Positions 16,600 through 24,897 are shown, counted from the first letter of the stretch. The stretch is DNA of 64,000 nt from Mesorhizobium sp. (GCF_017306545.1 NZ_JAFKID010000036.1:1-64000), one strand, 5' to 3'. Notes: generated by a model not told the origin, from the letters alone. A program made the numbers and translations.

Positions 16600-16744
16600 C
16601 CGGGCGCGATTAACCTTAATCGACCGTAAAAGCGCAAAGCCTGTGGGTTCAACGAGCGGGTGGTTGATCGAATCAGCGCTTGCCCGGACAACGGACCAGG
16701 GTTGAGGCGCGGAGCGATGGGCAGGCGAGCGGGCCGGTTTGACA

Positions 16745-16948
16745 ATGACCACGCAGATCGACATCGAGGCGACATCGGACAGGCTGGCAGCCGATGAGCG
16801 CATCAGCGACTACGAGTTCTGGCGGTCGCTGAAGAACCTCAACAACGAAATTTTCGAGATCGCCAACAGCAACGAGCCGATCCCCTTCGAGATGGTCCGC
16901 TGGCGCGCCATTCTCAAGCAGGCGCGCTCCAAGCGCGGTTACGCCTGA
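16745..16948 (+). CDS. Small conserved hypothetical protein
   Basis: 67 acidic residues from ATG 16745 (a TTG two codons upstream is possible): ISDYEFWRSLKNLNNEIFEIANSNEPIPFEMVRW and a basic C-terminus. Codon use matches neighbouring genes and the protein is well-behaved, with no signal peptide or membrane segment. The 145 bp upstream include an AT-rich ATTAACCTTAATCG stretch suitable for its promoter. Not assigned to a family by eye. Confidence 0.6.
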   Translation: MTTQIDIEATSDRLAADERISDYEFWRSLKNLNNEIFEIANSNEPIPFEMVRWRAILKQARSKRGYA

Positions 16949-17037
16949 CCGCCGGACAGAAACCCGCGCCATCCGACTGCATGGCACTATAACGGCCGAT
17001 GCAGCGGGCGCGAAAGGAAGCGCCCGTGCCCTTCCGC

Positions 17038-17286
17038 TCAGAACACGTAAAACAGCGTCGACGCCACCGCCATGATCGCCGAAATGCCGACGAGTACGGC
17101 ATAGGTCCTCGGCAGGTCGAACAGGATCATGTGGCCGGCGATCCAGGCCGCGAACGCGGCGCCCAGCGCGAACAGGAAGCCGTTGCGGTCGCCGACGGCA
17201 AGGTTCGCGGCCATCAGCCCGGCCAGGATGAGCGCGCCGAATGCGATGATGACGGCGATGGCCGCCTTGTCGAAATTGTCGTCCAT
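17038..17286 (-). CDS. Small membrane protein, three transmembrane helices
   Basis: 82 residues with hydrophobic segments at about 8-27 (AAIAVIIAFGALILAGLMAA), 34-55 and 60-80, separated by short polar turns (GDRNG, DLPRTY). No motif gives a function. ATG 17286 has an AGGAAT-type box. It converges on the small hypothetical gene to its left; the 202 bp up to the next gene contain nothing recognised. Confidence 0.65.
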   Translation of the reverse strand: MDDNFDKAAIAVIIAFGALILAGLMAANLAVGDRNGFLFALGAAFAAWIAGHMILFDLPRTYAVLVGISAIMAVASTLFYVF

Positions 17287-17488
17287 TCCTCAGTCCTTGC
17301 GGTCCGCATGATCGGGCCATGCCAAACGGTCCGGGCCCGTTGCGCCACAGACTTAACCGCTGGCGCCCCACGGGCAAGACCAAACTGGTGGTGCAGGCGA
17401 CAAGATTCCCGCCGGTGTGGATTTCGGGAAACGCCCCTGCCCTTTTTCGTCCCGTCTGGCGCGAACAGATGCGTCTTGGCAGTCTTGA

Positions 17489-18367
17489 TCAGGCAAGCTT
17501 CTCTTTCAAAAAGGCGATGGTGCGACCCCAGGCCAGATCCGCCGCCTTCTTGTCGTAGCGCGCCGCCGAGGTGTCGTTGTTGAAAGCGTGGTTGGCGCCC
17601 TCGTAGACGTAGATCGTGTATTCCTTGTGGTGCGCGTCCAGCGCCTTCTTATAGGCCTCGATACCGGCGTCGATGCGCTCGTCGAGCCCGGCATAATGCA
17701 AAAGCAGCGGCGCATGGATCTTCGCGATCGCCGCCTCGTCCTTCGGCTGCGCGCCGTAATAAGCAACCGCCGCGTCGAGGGCGGGCGCATTGACGGCCAG
17801 AAGGTTCACCTGCCCGCCGCCCCAGCAGAAGCCGACCGCGCCGACCTTGCCGTTGCCGCCCTCGATGGTTTTCAGATAGGCGACCGTCGCAATATCGTCG
17901 GCGATCGGCTGCTCGGGCGCGAGCTTGGCGATCATGTCGCGCGCCTTGTCTTCGTCCGCCGGCGTACCGCCTTCGGAAGACAGGAGATCGGGCGCCAGGG
18001 CGATAAACCCTTCCAGCGCCACCCGCCGCGCCACGTCGCGGATATGTTCGTTGAGGCCGCGATTCTCGTGGATGACGACGACGGCGCCGAGCTTGCCGGA
18101 GCTTTCCGCCGGGCGCACCAGATAGCCTTTGATCTCGCCCTTGCCGCCCGCATAGGCGATGTCCTCGCCCTTGATGCGCTTGTCGTCGGCCGCCACCTGA
18201 GCAGCGCTGGCGGAATTGGCGCCAAGCAGCGGCGCGATCGTGGCGGCGGCCGCACCCGAACCGGCAAGCTTGGTCAGCCTGTCCATGAAACCGCGTCGGT
18301 CGAGCGTCAGGTGCGTGTACTCGTCATAGGCGTCGATCATCGCCTGAGTGATCCGTGGCGTATCCAT
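17489..18367 (-). CDS. Dienelactone hydrolase family protein, Tat-exported
   Basis: A 292-residue alpha/beta hydrolase. A twin-arginine signal (LDRRGFMDRLTKLAGSG, about 22-38, ending near ANSASA) is followed by the DLH domain: VVVIHENRGLNEHIRDVARR, nucleophile Cys in VGAVGFCWGGG, Asp in LDERIDAGI and His in EGANHAFNNDT. ATG 18367 has a strong GAAGGAGG site. The family opens lactone rings in aromatic degradation or acts on related esters; with no catabolic genes nearby the substrate is undecided. The Tat signal places it in the periplasm. Confidence 0.88.
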   Translation of the reverse strand: MDTPRITQAMIDAYDEYTHLTLDRRGFMDRLTKLAGSGAAAATIAPLLGANSASAAQVAADDKRIKGEDIAYAGGKGEIKGYLVRPAESSGKLGAVVVIHENRGLNEHIRDVARRVALEGFIALAPDLLSSEGGTPADEDKARDMIAKLAPEQPIADDIATVAYLKTIEGGNGKVGAVGFCWGGGQVNLLAVNAPALDAAVAYYGAQPKDEAAIAKIHAPLLLHYAGLDERIDAGIEAYKKALDAHHKEYTIYVYEGANHAFNNDTSAARYDKKAADLAWGRTIAFLKEKLA

Positions 18368-18503
18368 GCCGGCCTCCTTCGCTATCGGAAAGGAAAAGGA
18401 TAGGCGCCGGGTCCCGTCGTTCCAATCACGACGAAGTGAATGGTCGCCACTGCATTGCAACCTAAAGCTTATGTCACCGGACAGCGTGCAGCGAGGAACG
18501 GCT

Positions 18504-18935
18504 ATGGACATGCAGGACATCATCAACACCATCTCCAACAAGGTCGACATCGACCCGATGACCATGGAAAAGGTGGTCGGAACCATTCTGTCCGTGCTCC
18601 AGCACGAAACGGACGGAACCAGCGCACAGGCACTGTTCGACAAGCTGCCCGGTTCGCTGGAACTGGCACAGAAATACGATGTGATGGCTGCTGGCGCCGC
18701 TTCCGGCGGCGGCTTGCTAGGCTCGCTCACCTCAGCACTCGGCGGAGCCTTGGGCGAGAAGACCGGCGCCCTGGTCAAGGGTTTTTCGCAGCTCGAGGCG
18801 TCCGGCCTATCGCTCGATCAGATCCAGAAGGCCGGCACGGAACTGATCGAGCAGGCGAAGGCCGCCGCCGGACCACAGGCGGTCAATCAGGCGCTGGCGC
18901 AGGTGCCGAGCCTGAAAAGCCAGCTGGGGCTGTAG
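18504..18935 (+). CDS. DUF2267/DUF2780-like helical protein
   Basis: 143 residues beginning MDMQDIINTISNKVDIDPMTMEKVVGTIL. A Gly/Ala-rich middle (AAGAASGGGLLGSLTSALGG) is flanked by helices and the C-terminal half resembles small regulator-like DUF2267/2780 proteins. ATG 18504 has GAGGA six bases upstream. It is divergent from the dienelactone hydrolase; the shared 136 bp must carry both promoters. No catalytic residues are evident and the function is unknown. Confidence 0.65.
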   Translation: MDMQDIINTISNKVDIDPMTMEKVVGTILSVLQHETDGTSAQALFDKLPGSLELAQKYDVMAAGAASGGGLLGSLTSALGGALGEKTGALVKGFSQLEASGLSLDQIQKAGTELIEQAKAAAGPQAVNQALAQVPSLKSQLGL

Positions 18936-18959
18936 GAACGCCGGTTCGCGCCGATCCCG

Positions 18960-19109
18960 CTAATGGTGCTTGAAATACTGCACTTCGCGCTCGTGCTTTT
19001 CCGCCGCTTCCCTCGTCTTGAATGTGCCGAGGTTCCGGCGCTTGTGCGTCTTCGGATCGACCTTGCGTGAATAGAGCCGGTACTCGCCGGATTCCAGCTT
19101 GCGGATCAT
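18960..19109 (-). CDS. 49-residue conserved-type basic protein
   Basis: A short leftward gene from ATG 19109 to TAG at 18960. It begins MIRKLESGEYRLYSRKVDPK, continues with KRRNLGTFKTREAAEKHERE and ends YFKHH. A perfect AGGAGGT ribosome binding site lies five bases before the start, and the composition (Lys/Arg/Glu with ordered spacing) is protein-like. It resembles small rhizobial proteins that read like a lone AP2/integrase-type N-terminal DNA-binding strand region, but no function can be assigned. It converges on the preceding gene with 24 bp between the stops. Confidence 0.75.
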   Translation of the reverse strand: MIRKLESGEYRLYSRKVDPKTHKRRNLGTFKTREAAEKHEREVQYFKHH

Positions 19110-19187
19110 GGCAACCTCCTGTGTTGCCAAAATCCCTGGAAGCCGATCCGGTTCCTGGCCCTACTTCGGTAAGGTCCACGCCATCAC

Positions 19188-19280
19188 CTAGTCACCAGCC
19201 TTGGTGCCGACCGAACCATGCCGCCGGCGACGATCAGCACATGTGAGAACAAGGACGAGGGCGGTGACGAGGACGGCCAA
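19188..19280 (-). CDS. Possible 30-residue lipoprotein-like small protein
   Basis: From a TTG at 19280 the frame reads MAVLVTALVLVLTCADRRRR and ends at TAG 19188. AAAGGAGG stands six bases upstream, an unusually good match. LVLTCAD looks like a short lipobox. The rest of 19110-19576 shows no convincing gene; longer frames there are low-complexity. Support is limited to the ribosome binding site and hydrophobic pattern. Confidence 0.3.
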   Translation of the reverse strand: MAVLVTALVLVLTCADRRRRHGSVGTKAGD

Positions 19281-19576
19281 GGCAAGCCTCCTTTGCTGCG
19301 GATGCGCGGATGGGACTTCAATGGTCCGCCCGGCTGTTCCGTTCCCGCCGCCGATAAGGTTTTCCGCATGGGCCGGCGCTGTCAAGCACGACTGGCCGGT
19401 GGAAGGAAGTGCAAGGGGATCGTTTGCTGCCGCCGCTCGCCCTTCTGCTGGCAAGAGGCCGCTGGATGCGCCGACTGGCCGCCGGCCTCCAGAGCCTCTT
19501 GCGCCCATCCCCGTGCGACACTGCCGCGCCGGCACTATGCTTCCGCGCGGCGGTGAAAGGCTCTACGATAAGGCCT

Positions 19577-19912
19577 ATGCGGTTTTCCATATCGATGACG
19601 GCGCTGGGTTTCCTGCTGGTGGCGATCGCCGCCGGCATGTGGCCGTCATGGGCGCTGGCCTCGTCGCTTCGGACAGCGCATCAGCAAGTCACTGTCGAGT
19701 CATCGGCCACCGGCCATCCGGCTTTCAAGCCCTGCTACAGCGCGGCCAGGACAGCCGGCATATCCTGCTTCCCGCAACTCGCGCCCCCACAGGACACCGC
19801 AGGATCTGCGGCAAGCCACCGGCACTGCATTCCAGCCACGGCACCCCACGCCGTGAAGATTGCCGTATACGAGGCGGAACTGAGACCTCCCCGGCCAGTT
19901 GCTTTCATCTGA
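19577..19912 (+). CDS. Small exported protein of unknown function
   Basis: 111 residues from ATG 19577: MRFSISMTALGFLLVAIAAG and then MWPSWALAS give a good signal peptide. The mature part is His/Ala/Pro-rich with three cysteines (HPAFKPCYSA, GISCFPQL, HRHCIPAT). It ends 76 bp before a DsbA-like gene on the same strand, so a periplasmic redox or metal-related role is conceivable. No family recognised, and the start rests on the signal peptide alone. Confidence 0.45.
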   Translation: MRFSISMTALGFLLVAIAAGMWPSWALASSLRTAHQQVTVESSATGHPAFKPCYSAARTAGISCFPQLAPPQDTAGSAASHRHCIPATAPHAVKIAVYEAELRPPRPVAFI

Positions 19913-19988
19913 CATCATCGCAGCGGGGCGTTTCCTCGCTCCCGCGCATCCTTCACAGGGCGGCCACGCCGCTCCAGAGGCCATTATC

Positions 19989-20648
19989 ATGCACAATGAA
20001 ATTTCGATCGGGCGCAGGCGCTTCCTGCTGGGCGCCTCCACCCTTGCGGCGGGTGCCATGCTCCTGCGGTCCGGCTCCGCCTTTTCCCAGGAAGGGTTGA
20101 CGCCGCAGCAGGTACTCAACGATCCGGACATGCCGTCTATCGGCCCGAAGGATGCCGACATCGTTATCGCGGAGTTCATGGACTACAACTGTCCCTACTG
20201 CCGCAAGAGCCATCCGGAACTGAAGAAGCTCCTGAAAAGCGACGGCAAGGTGCGGATCGTCTACAAGGATTGGCCGGTCTTCGGTCCGGTTTCCGACTAT
20301 GCCGCGCGCATGGCGCTCGCGGCCAAGTGGCAGGGCGGATACGAAACCGCGCACGACGCGCTGATGACTGCGCCAAAACGCTATCAGCAGGACAAGGAGG
20401 TCGTCGCCGTTCTGAGAAAAGCCGGCATCGACATGGCGCGGCTCGACAAGGATGCCACGGCACACAAGGCCGATATCGACAAGCTGCTGGCGCGCACCAG
20501 CTTGCAGGCGGAAACCATCGGCCTGCAAGGCACGCCGTCATGGCTTGTGGACTCCTTCATCGTCTTCGGCGGCCTCGATCACGAGCAACTGACGGAAGCG
20601 GTGGCGGAGGCGCGCCGCAGAAAGAAAGAGGCCGCCGGTACCAAATAG
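19989..20648 (+). CDS. DsbA family thiol:disulfide oxidoreductase, Tat signal
   Basis: 219 residues. An N-terminal twin-arginine signal (IGRRRFLLGASTLAAGAM, 7-24) ends near SAFSQ. The thioredoxin-like domain has the active site FMDYNCPYCRKSH with Cys68 and Cys71, the strand VRIVYKDWPVFGPVS and the cis-proline loop LQGTPSWLVDSFIVFGG (about 178-194). This matches DsbA/BdbD-like proteins with an inserted helical domain. It probably oxidises or isomerises disulfides in the periplasm; a partner DsbB is not in the window. ATG 19989 was chosen as the one giving a clean Tat signal. Confidence 0.88.
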   Translation: MHNEISIGRRRFLLGASTLAAGAMLLRSGSAFSQEGLTPQQVLNDPDMPSIGPKDADIVIAEFMDYNCPYCRKSHPELKKLLKSDGKVRIVYKDWPVFGPVSDYAARMALAAKWQGGYETAHDALMTAPKRYQQDKEVVAVLRKAGIDMARLDKDATAHKADIDKLLARTSLQAETIGLQGTPSWLVDSFIVFGGLDHEQLTEAVAEARRRKKEAAGTK

Positions 20649-20808
20649 GCGGCACCGCTTCGCACCGGAGCTGTCGCGCCATCCGCGCGCGGCAGTCTCC
20701 ACCTCCCGCCGGCAACGGCCAGAACGGAATTCGGGCGCCACCCCTTGCGGCGGAACAAAACGGCGACAACACTGGCCTTTCGGGGGCGAATCACTACATG
20801 CGAAGGAA

Positions 20809-23553
20809 ATGTCCGGCTTTCCCGACGATATGCCCTTCTTCGACGAGGACGACGCGCCGCGCGGCATGCCCGCGCAACCGGCCGCGCCTGCCGCGGGTTC
20901 CGGCATCGCCGCCGCGCGCGCCATGGCTGCGCGCCAGGGCGCCAATTCGGTCCCCGACTACCTCAGCGGGCTGAACCCCGAGCAGCGGCAGGCGGTGGAG
21001 ACGACCGAAGGCCCCGTCCTGGTGCTGGCGGGCGCCGGCACCGGCAAGACGCGCGTGCTCACCACCCGCATCGCCCACATTCTCGCAACCGGCCGGGCAT
21101 GGCCGAGCCAAATCCTCGCCGTCACCTTCACCAACAAGGCCGCGCGGGAAATGAAAAGCCGCATCGGCCTGTTGGTCGGCGAGGCGATCGAGGGCATGCC
21201 GTGGCTCGGCACCTTCCACTCGATCGGCGTGAAGCTGCTTCGCCGCCACGCCGAACTTGCCGGCCTGCGCTCGGATTTCACCATCCTCGACACCGACGAC
21301 GTCACCCGCCTGATCCGCCAATTGATCCAGGCCGACGGCATCGACGACAAGCGCTGGCCACCCAAGCAGTTCGCCCAGATGATCGACGGCTGGAAGAACA
21401 AGGGCCTTGGCCCGACCGAGATTCCCGAAGGCGACGCCCGCGCCTTCGCCAACGGCAAGGGCCGCGAGCTCTACGCCGCCTATCAGGAGCGGCTGAAGAC
21501 GCTGAACGCCTGCGACTTCGGCGACCTCCTGCTGCACCCCATCCGCATCTTCCGCCAGCACCACGACGTGCTGGCCGAATATCATAAAAAATTCAAATAC
21601 ATACTGGTGGACGAATACCAGGACACCAACACCGCGCAATATATGTGGCTGCGCCTGCTGGCACAGCGGCCGGAAGGTTCGTGCCGCCCCTCACCCCCTG
21701 CCGGACCCTCTCCCCGTAAGGACGGGGAGAGGGAGGACGGCCGGAACGTCGATGCCCCCCTCTCCCCGTCCTTACGGGGAGAGGGTAAGGGTGAGGGGCA
21801 GCGCCAAACTGTAAATATCTGCTGTGTGGGCGACGACGACCAGTCGATCTACGGCTGGCGCGGGGCGGAGGTGGACAACATCCTGCGCTTCGAGAAGGAT
21901 TTTCCCGGCGCCACCGTCATCCGGCTCGAACGCAACTACCGCTCGACAGCCCATATCCTCGGTGCCGCCTCCCACCTCATCGCCCACAACGAGGGACGGC
22001 TGGGCAAGACGCTGTTCACCGACCGGCCCGCCGCCGACGACGCCAAGGTCAATGTCCACGCAGCCTGGGATTCGGACGAGGAAGCGCGCTCCGTCGGCGA
22101 GGAGATCGAGGCGGCGCAGCGCAAGGGCCATGCCCTGAACGACATGGCGATCCTCGTGCGCGCCTCCTTCCAGATGCGCTCCTTCGAGGACCGCTTCATC
22201 GAGATCGGCCTGAACTACCGCGTCATCGGCGGCCCGCGCTTCTACGAGCGGCAGGAGATCCGCGACGCGCTGGCCTATCTGCGCGTCGTCGCGCAAGGCG
22301 CCGACGACCTCGCCTTCGAGCGCATCGTCAACGTGCCGAAGCGGGGGTTGGGCGAAGCCGCCATCGGCCAGATCCACGCCACCGCCCGCGCGCTCGGCAC
22401 GCCGATGCTGGAGGCGGCCGCGAACCTCGCCGAATCCGACGAACTGAAGCCGAAGCCGCGCGCGGCCCTGCGCGAGATCGCCGCCAATTTCGCCCGCTGG
22501 CAAAGCCTGATCGACACCACCCCGCATGCCGAGCTCGCCGAGACGATCCTGGAAGAGTCCGGCTACACCGACATGTGGAAGAACGACCGCAGCGCCGAGG
22601 CGCCCGGCCGGCTCGAGAACCTGAAGGAACTCATCCGCTCCATGGAGGAGTACGAATCCCTGCGTTCCTTCCTCGAGCACGTCGCGCTGGTGATGGATGC
22701 CGAGCAGAACGAGGGTATGGACGCCGTCTCCATCATGACGCTGCATTCGGCCAAGGGGCTGGAGTTCGAGACGGTCTTTCTCCCCGGCTGGGAGGAAGGC
22801 CTGTTCCCGCACCAGCGCGCGCTGGACGAAGGCGGCCGCTCAGGTCTGGAGGAGGAGCGCCGCCTCGCCTATGTCGGCCTCACCCGCGCCAAGAAGAACC
22901 TGCACCTGTGGTTCGTCTCGAACCGCCGCATCCACGGCCTGTGGCAGTCGACCATCCCCTCGCGCTTCCTCGACGAACTGCCGGAGGCGCATGTCGAGGT
23001 GGCCGAGGGCGGCAACAGCTACGGCGGCTACGGCAACCCCTATGGCGGCTCCAGCTTCGCCTCGGGACGCGGAGGATTCTCGGCCGGCCGCCAGAACCCC
23101 TACGGCGCCTCGCGCTTCGACAGCGTCGGCTCGCCCTCAGGAGCCCGCGCCGCCAGAGGCGACCAAAGGGGAGATCAATCCGGTTCGGGCGGCGGCGCCT
23201 TCTCCAACACCTACGCCACCCCCGGCTGGCAGCGCGCGCAGGCCAACCGCACCGAAGCGACGAGCCGCAACTGGGGCACGCGCAGCGGCCACCAGGTTGA
23301 GCGCATCGGCTACGGCGAGCCGGATTCCGGCTACGGCGCCGGCAGAGGCTCGGTGAAGGGCCGCGTCATCGACGGCGAACTGGTGGCGAAATCGGTCGCC
23401 GACACCCCCTCCCCCTTCGCAGTCGGCGACCGCGTCTTCCACCAGAAATTCGGCAACGGCAACATCGCCGCGATCGAGGGCAACAAGCTGACGATCGACT
23501 TCGATCGCGCGGGGCAGAAGAAGGTGCTGGACGGGTTTGTGAGTGCGGTGTGA
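20809..23553 (+). CDS. uvrD: UvrD/PcrA DNA helicase II with an in-frame repeat-derived insertion
   Basis: 914-residue superfamily 1A helicase for nucleotide excision and mismatch repair. Walker A AGAGTGKT at 74-81, motif II DEYQDTN at 268-274, motif III GDDDQSIYGWRGA from 341, motif IV region VIRLERNYRST, motif V VSIMTLHSAKGLEFETVFLPG and motif VI RRLAYVGLTRAKK. Between motifs II and III this protein has 66 residues where E. coli UvrD has about 20; the extra block (about 291-332) is encoded by a palindromic repeat element. The C-terminus carries a Gly/Ser/Tyr-rich linker and a terminal Tudor-like domain (VGDRVFHQKFGNGNIAAIEGNKLTIDF) that binds RNA polymerase in relatives. Confidence 0.95.
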   Translation: MSGFPDDMPFFDEDDAPRGMPAQPAAPAAGSGIAAARAMAARQGANSVPDYLSGLNPEQRQAVETTEGPVLVLAGAGTGKTRVLTTRIAHILATGRAWPSQILAVTFTNKAAREMKSRIGLLVGEAIEGMPWLGTFHSIGVKLLRRHAELAGLRSDFTILDTDDVTRLIRQLIQADGIDDKRWPPKQFAQMIDGWKNKGLGPTEIPEGDARAFANGKGRELYAAYQERLKTLNACDFGDLLLHPIRIFRQHHDVLAEYHKKFKYILVDEYQDTNTAQYMWLRLLAQRPEGSCRPSPPAGPSPRKDGEREDGRNVDAPLSPSLRGEGKGEGQRQTVNICCVGDDDQSIYGWRGAEVDNILRFEKDFPGATVIRLERNYRSTAHILGAASHLIAHNEGRLGKTLFTDRPAADDAKVNVHAAWDSDEEARSVGEEIEAAQRKGHALNDMAILVRASFQMRSFEDRFIEIGLNYRVIGGPRFYERQEIRDALAYLRVVAQGADDLAFERIVNVPKRGLGEAAIGQIHATARALGTPMLEAAANLAESDELKPKPRAALREIAANFARWQSLIDTTPHAELAETILEESGYTDMWKNDRSAEAPGRLENLKELIRSMEEYESLRSFLEHVALVMDAEQNEGMDAVSIMTLHSAKGLEFETVFLPGWEEGLFPHQRALDEGGRSGLEEERRLAYVGLTRAKKNLHLWFVSNRRIHGLWQSTIPSRFLDELPEAHVEVAEGGNSYGGYGNPYGGSSFASGRGGFSAGRQNPYGASRFDSVGSPSGARAARGDQRGDQSGSGGGAFSNTYATPGWQRAQANRTEATSRNWGTRSGHQVERIGYGEPDSGYGAGRGSVKGRVIDGELVAKSVADTPSPFAVGDRVFHQKFGNGNIAAIEGNKLTIDFDRAGQKKVLDGFVSAV
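21681..21804. repeat. Composite palindromic element inside uvrD
   Basis: Outer inverted arms GCCGCCCCTCACCCC (from 21683) and GGGTGAGGGGCAGC (to about 21803) enclose two inner palindromes, 21708-21733 and 21759-21785, with the CCTCTCCCCGT...ACGGGGAGAGG core in opposite orientations. It encodes a stretch rich in Pro, Ser, Arg, Glu and Gly without stops. The right half, reversed, is almost identical over nearly 50 bases to the left half of the murB-murC element at 50519. Confidence 0.9.
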
Positions 23554-23564
23554 GGGGGTAGCGC

Positions 23565-24440
23565 TTGTATAGTAGCTTGAACCACTTCAAGTCATATACA
23601 ACATACAAGCTTTTGGTTGTTCCCGCCGATGAGAATTATTATACCGCCAGATGGTGCAGGATTAATCGCCTTTACGCAGAATTTTTCTGGCAAGCCCAGC
23701 AAGCGATTGAAAAATACTTGAAAGCTGGCCTGGTTGTGAATGACGTTCCCGTACAAGGGATAGGTCACGACCTCTCGAAGGCTTTCGAAAAGCATAAAAT
23801 CGCTTTTGGCGATTTAGCTTTTCACACGTTTAAGAAACCTAGCCGCCTGTCAGACCGGCTTTGGCGTCCAAAATCGCCGGAAAATTTCCTTCAGAAGATC
23901 GAAACGCAAGGTCATCCTGACAGTCGTTATCGATTGATCTCGTGGAGCAACTCGCCAACAGATCTTTTCATGTTGGATCAGTTGGCATTTGCGCTTCGCC
24001 GCCTAACGATTGGCGTGAATTGGACCATAGGTGCCGATTGGAAGGTCCCATCCTCTCATAAACGTTACGTCGGAATGAAGTTCGCGGATGTTCTCCGGTC
24101 GCGTCCTCAATATCAACCTCGCGGCAGGATCAAGACAATCAGCGGCCCGACCGACATCGCCGGCGGCAAGCTTGAAGATAGCTTCTACGCTTGGAATTTT
24201 CCACATATCCGTTCACGTGGAGATACCGACAAGAGAGCACCAGCTTCCGTGGCATCGATTATGGGAGCAGCCTCGAATTCACAGACATACCTTATGTACG
24301 AAAGACTAGATCCGGCTTCACCCACACCCGATCCTATACTGCTCGACGGAGTCCTGTGGTTCATCAATCATTTTCATCTCGACAAAGGCACCAAGGCGGC
24401 ATTCGAACAACGGTTAGCAGAGGCTATCCGACGTCTTTAG
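23565..24440 (+). CDS. HEPN-domain protein of lower GC content
   Basis: 291 residues starting at TTG 23565; GAGGGGG at the uvrD stop supplies a ribosome binding site 12 bases downstream of the uvrD end. The N-terminal part VVPADENYYTARWCRINRLY and FFWQAQQAIEKYLKAGLVVND...GHDL (about 18-70) is a HEPN helical bundle pattern. The remaining 220 residues are not recognised. Base composition (roughly half AT) and codon use differ sharply from neighbours, suggesting acquisition by transfer. HEPN proteins often act as RNases in toxin or defence systems, but no partner MNT antitoxin is adjacent, so function stays open. Confidence 0.75.
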   Translation: MYSSLNHFKSYTTYKLLVVPADENYYTARWCRINRLYAEFFWQAQQAIEKYLKAGLVVNDVPVQGIGHDLSKAFEKHKIAFGDLAFHTFKKPSRLSDRLWRPKSPENFLQKIETQGHPDSRYRLISWSNSPTDLFMLDQLAFALRRLTIGVNWTIGADWKVPSSHKRYVGMKFADVLRSRPQYQPRGRIKTISGPTDIAGGKLEDSFYAWNFPHIRSRGDTDKRAPASVASIMGAASNSQTYLMYERLDPASPTPDPILLDGVLWFINHFHLDKGTKAAFEQRLAEAIRRL

Positions 24441-24666
24441 TCCACATTAGATGCAACACCCTGCACTACTATCCTGATCTGCCGATGTATTCCTTCCCCC
24501 GCACGTCTCGATCACCGGCACCCGCGCCGTCAGGAAGTTCATTCGGACTCCAGTGTGGTGTCGAAAGATTTTGACAGCCTGAGAGCTGTGTCGGGCGTCA
24601 CGTCAATCTCCTCCTTGACGATCCGCCCGATGCCTGCGCGCGCAGGAAAGCGCCGACGCCGAAGCT

Positions 24667-24797
24667 GCCCTCTCGCCCCGTTTACGGGGAGAGATGTCCG
24701 GCAGGACAGTGAGGGGCAGCGCCTACCTTTCGAAGGCTCGCACCGCCCCTCATCCGTCACTTCGTGACACCTTCTCCCCGTAAACGGGGCGAAGGAA
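24667..24797. repeat. Composite palindromic repeat upstream of the VOC gene
   Basis: Left palindrome CTCTCGCCCCGTTTACGGGGAGAG (about 24670-24693), inner arms GTGAGGGGCAGCGCC and CACCGCCCCTCATCCGTCAC, and right palindrome CCTTCTCCCCGTAAACGGGG (24770 on). The architecture equals that of the uvrD and murB elements. It occupies the core of the 457-bp gap between the HEPN gene and the VOC gene; 24441-24660 shows nothing else recognisable. Confidence 0.8.
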
Positions 24798-24897
24798 GGG
24801 TTTTCCCGCCCACCCCTGTCGGCGTCCCCCTTCCCGGAACGTCCTATGCCTGGCCGTCGTTCAGGACGCGCAGTTTGAACAGCGAGGAGTTCCGCCC

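Noticed and set aside
19188-19535. A 115-codon leftward frame
   Set aside because: Most of it is low-complexity Arg/Gly/Ala-rich sequence; only the last 30 codons have a ribosome binding site and are listed separately at low confidence.
20794-21639. Long antisense frame over uvrD
   Set aside because: Mirror of the strongly conserved uvrD helicase motifs; no independent evidence.
24667-24797. CRISPR-like repeats
   Set aside because: Repeats are palindromic pairs of variable spacing without regular spacers or adjacent cas genes.
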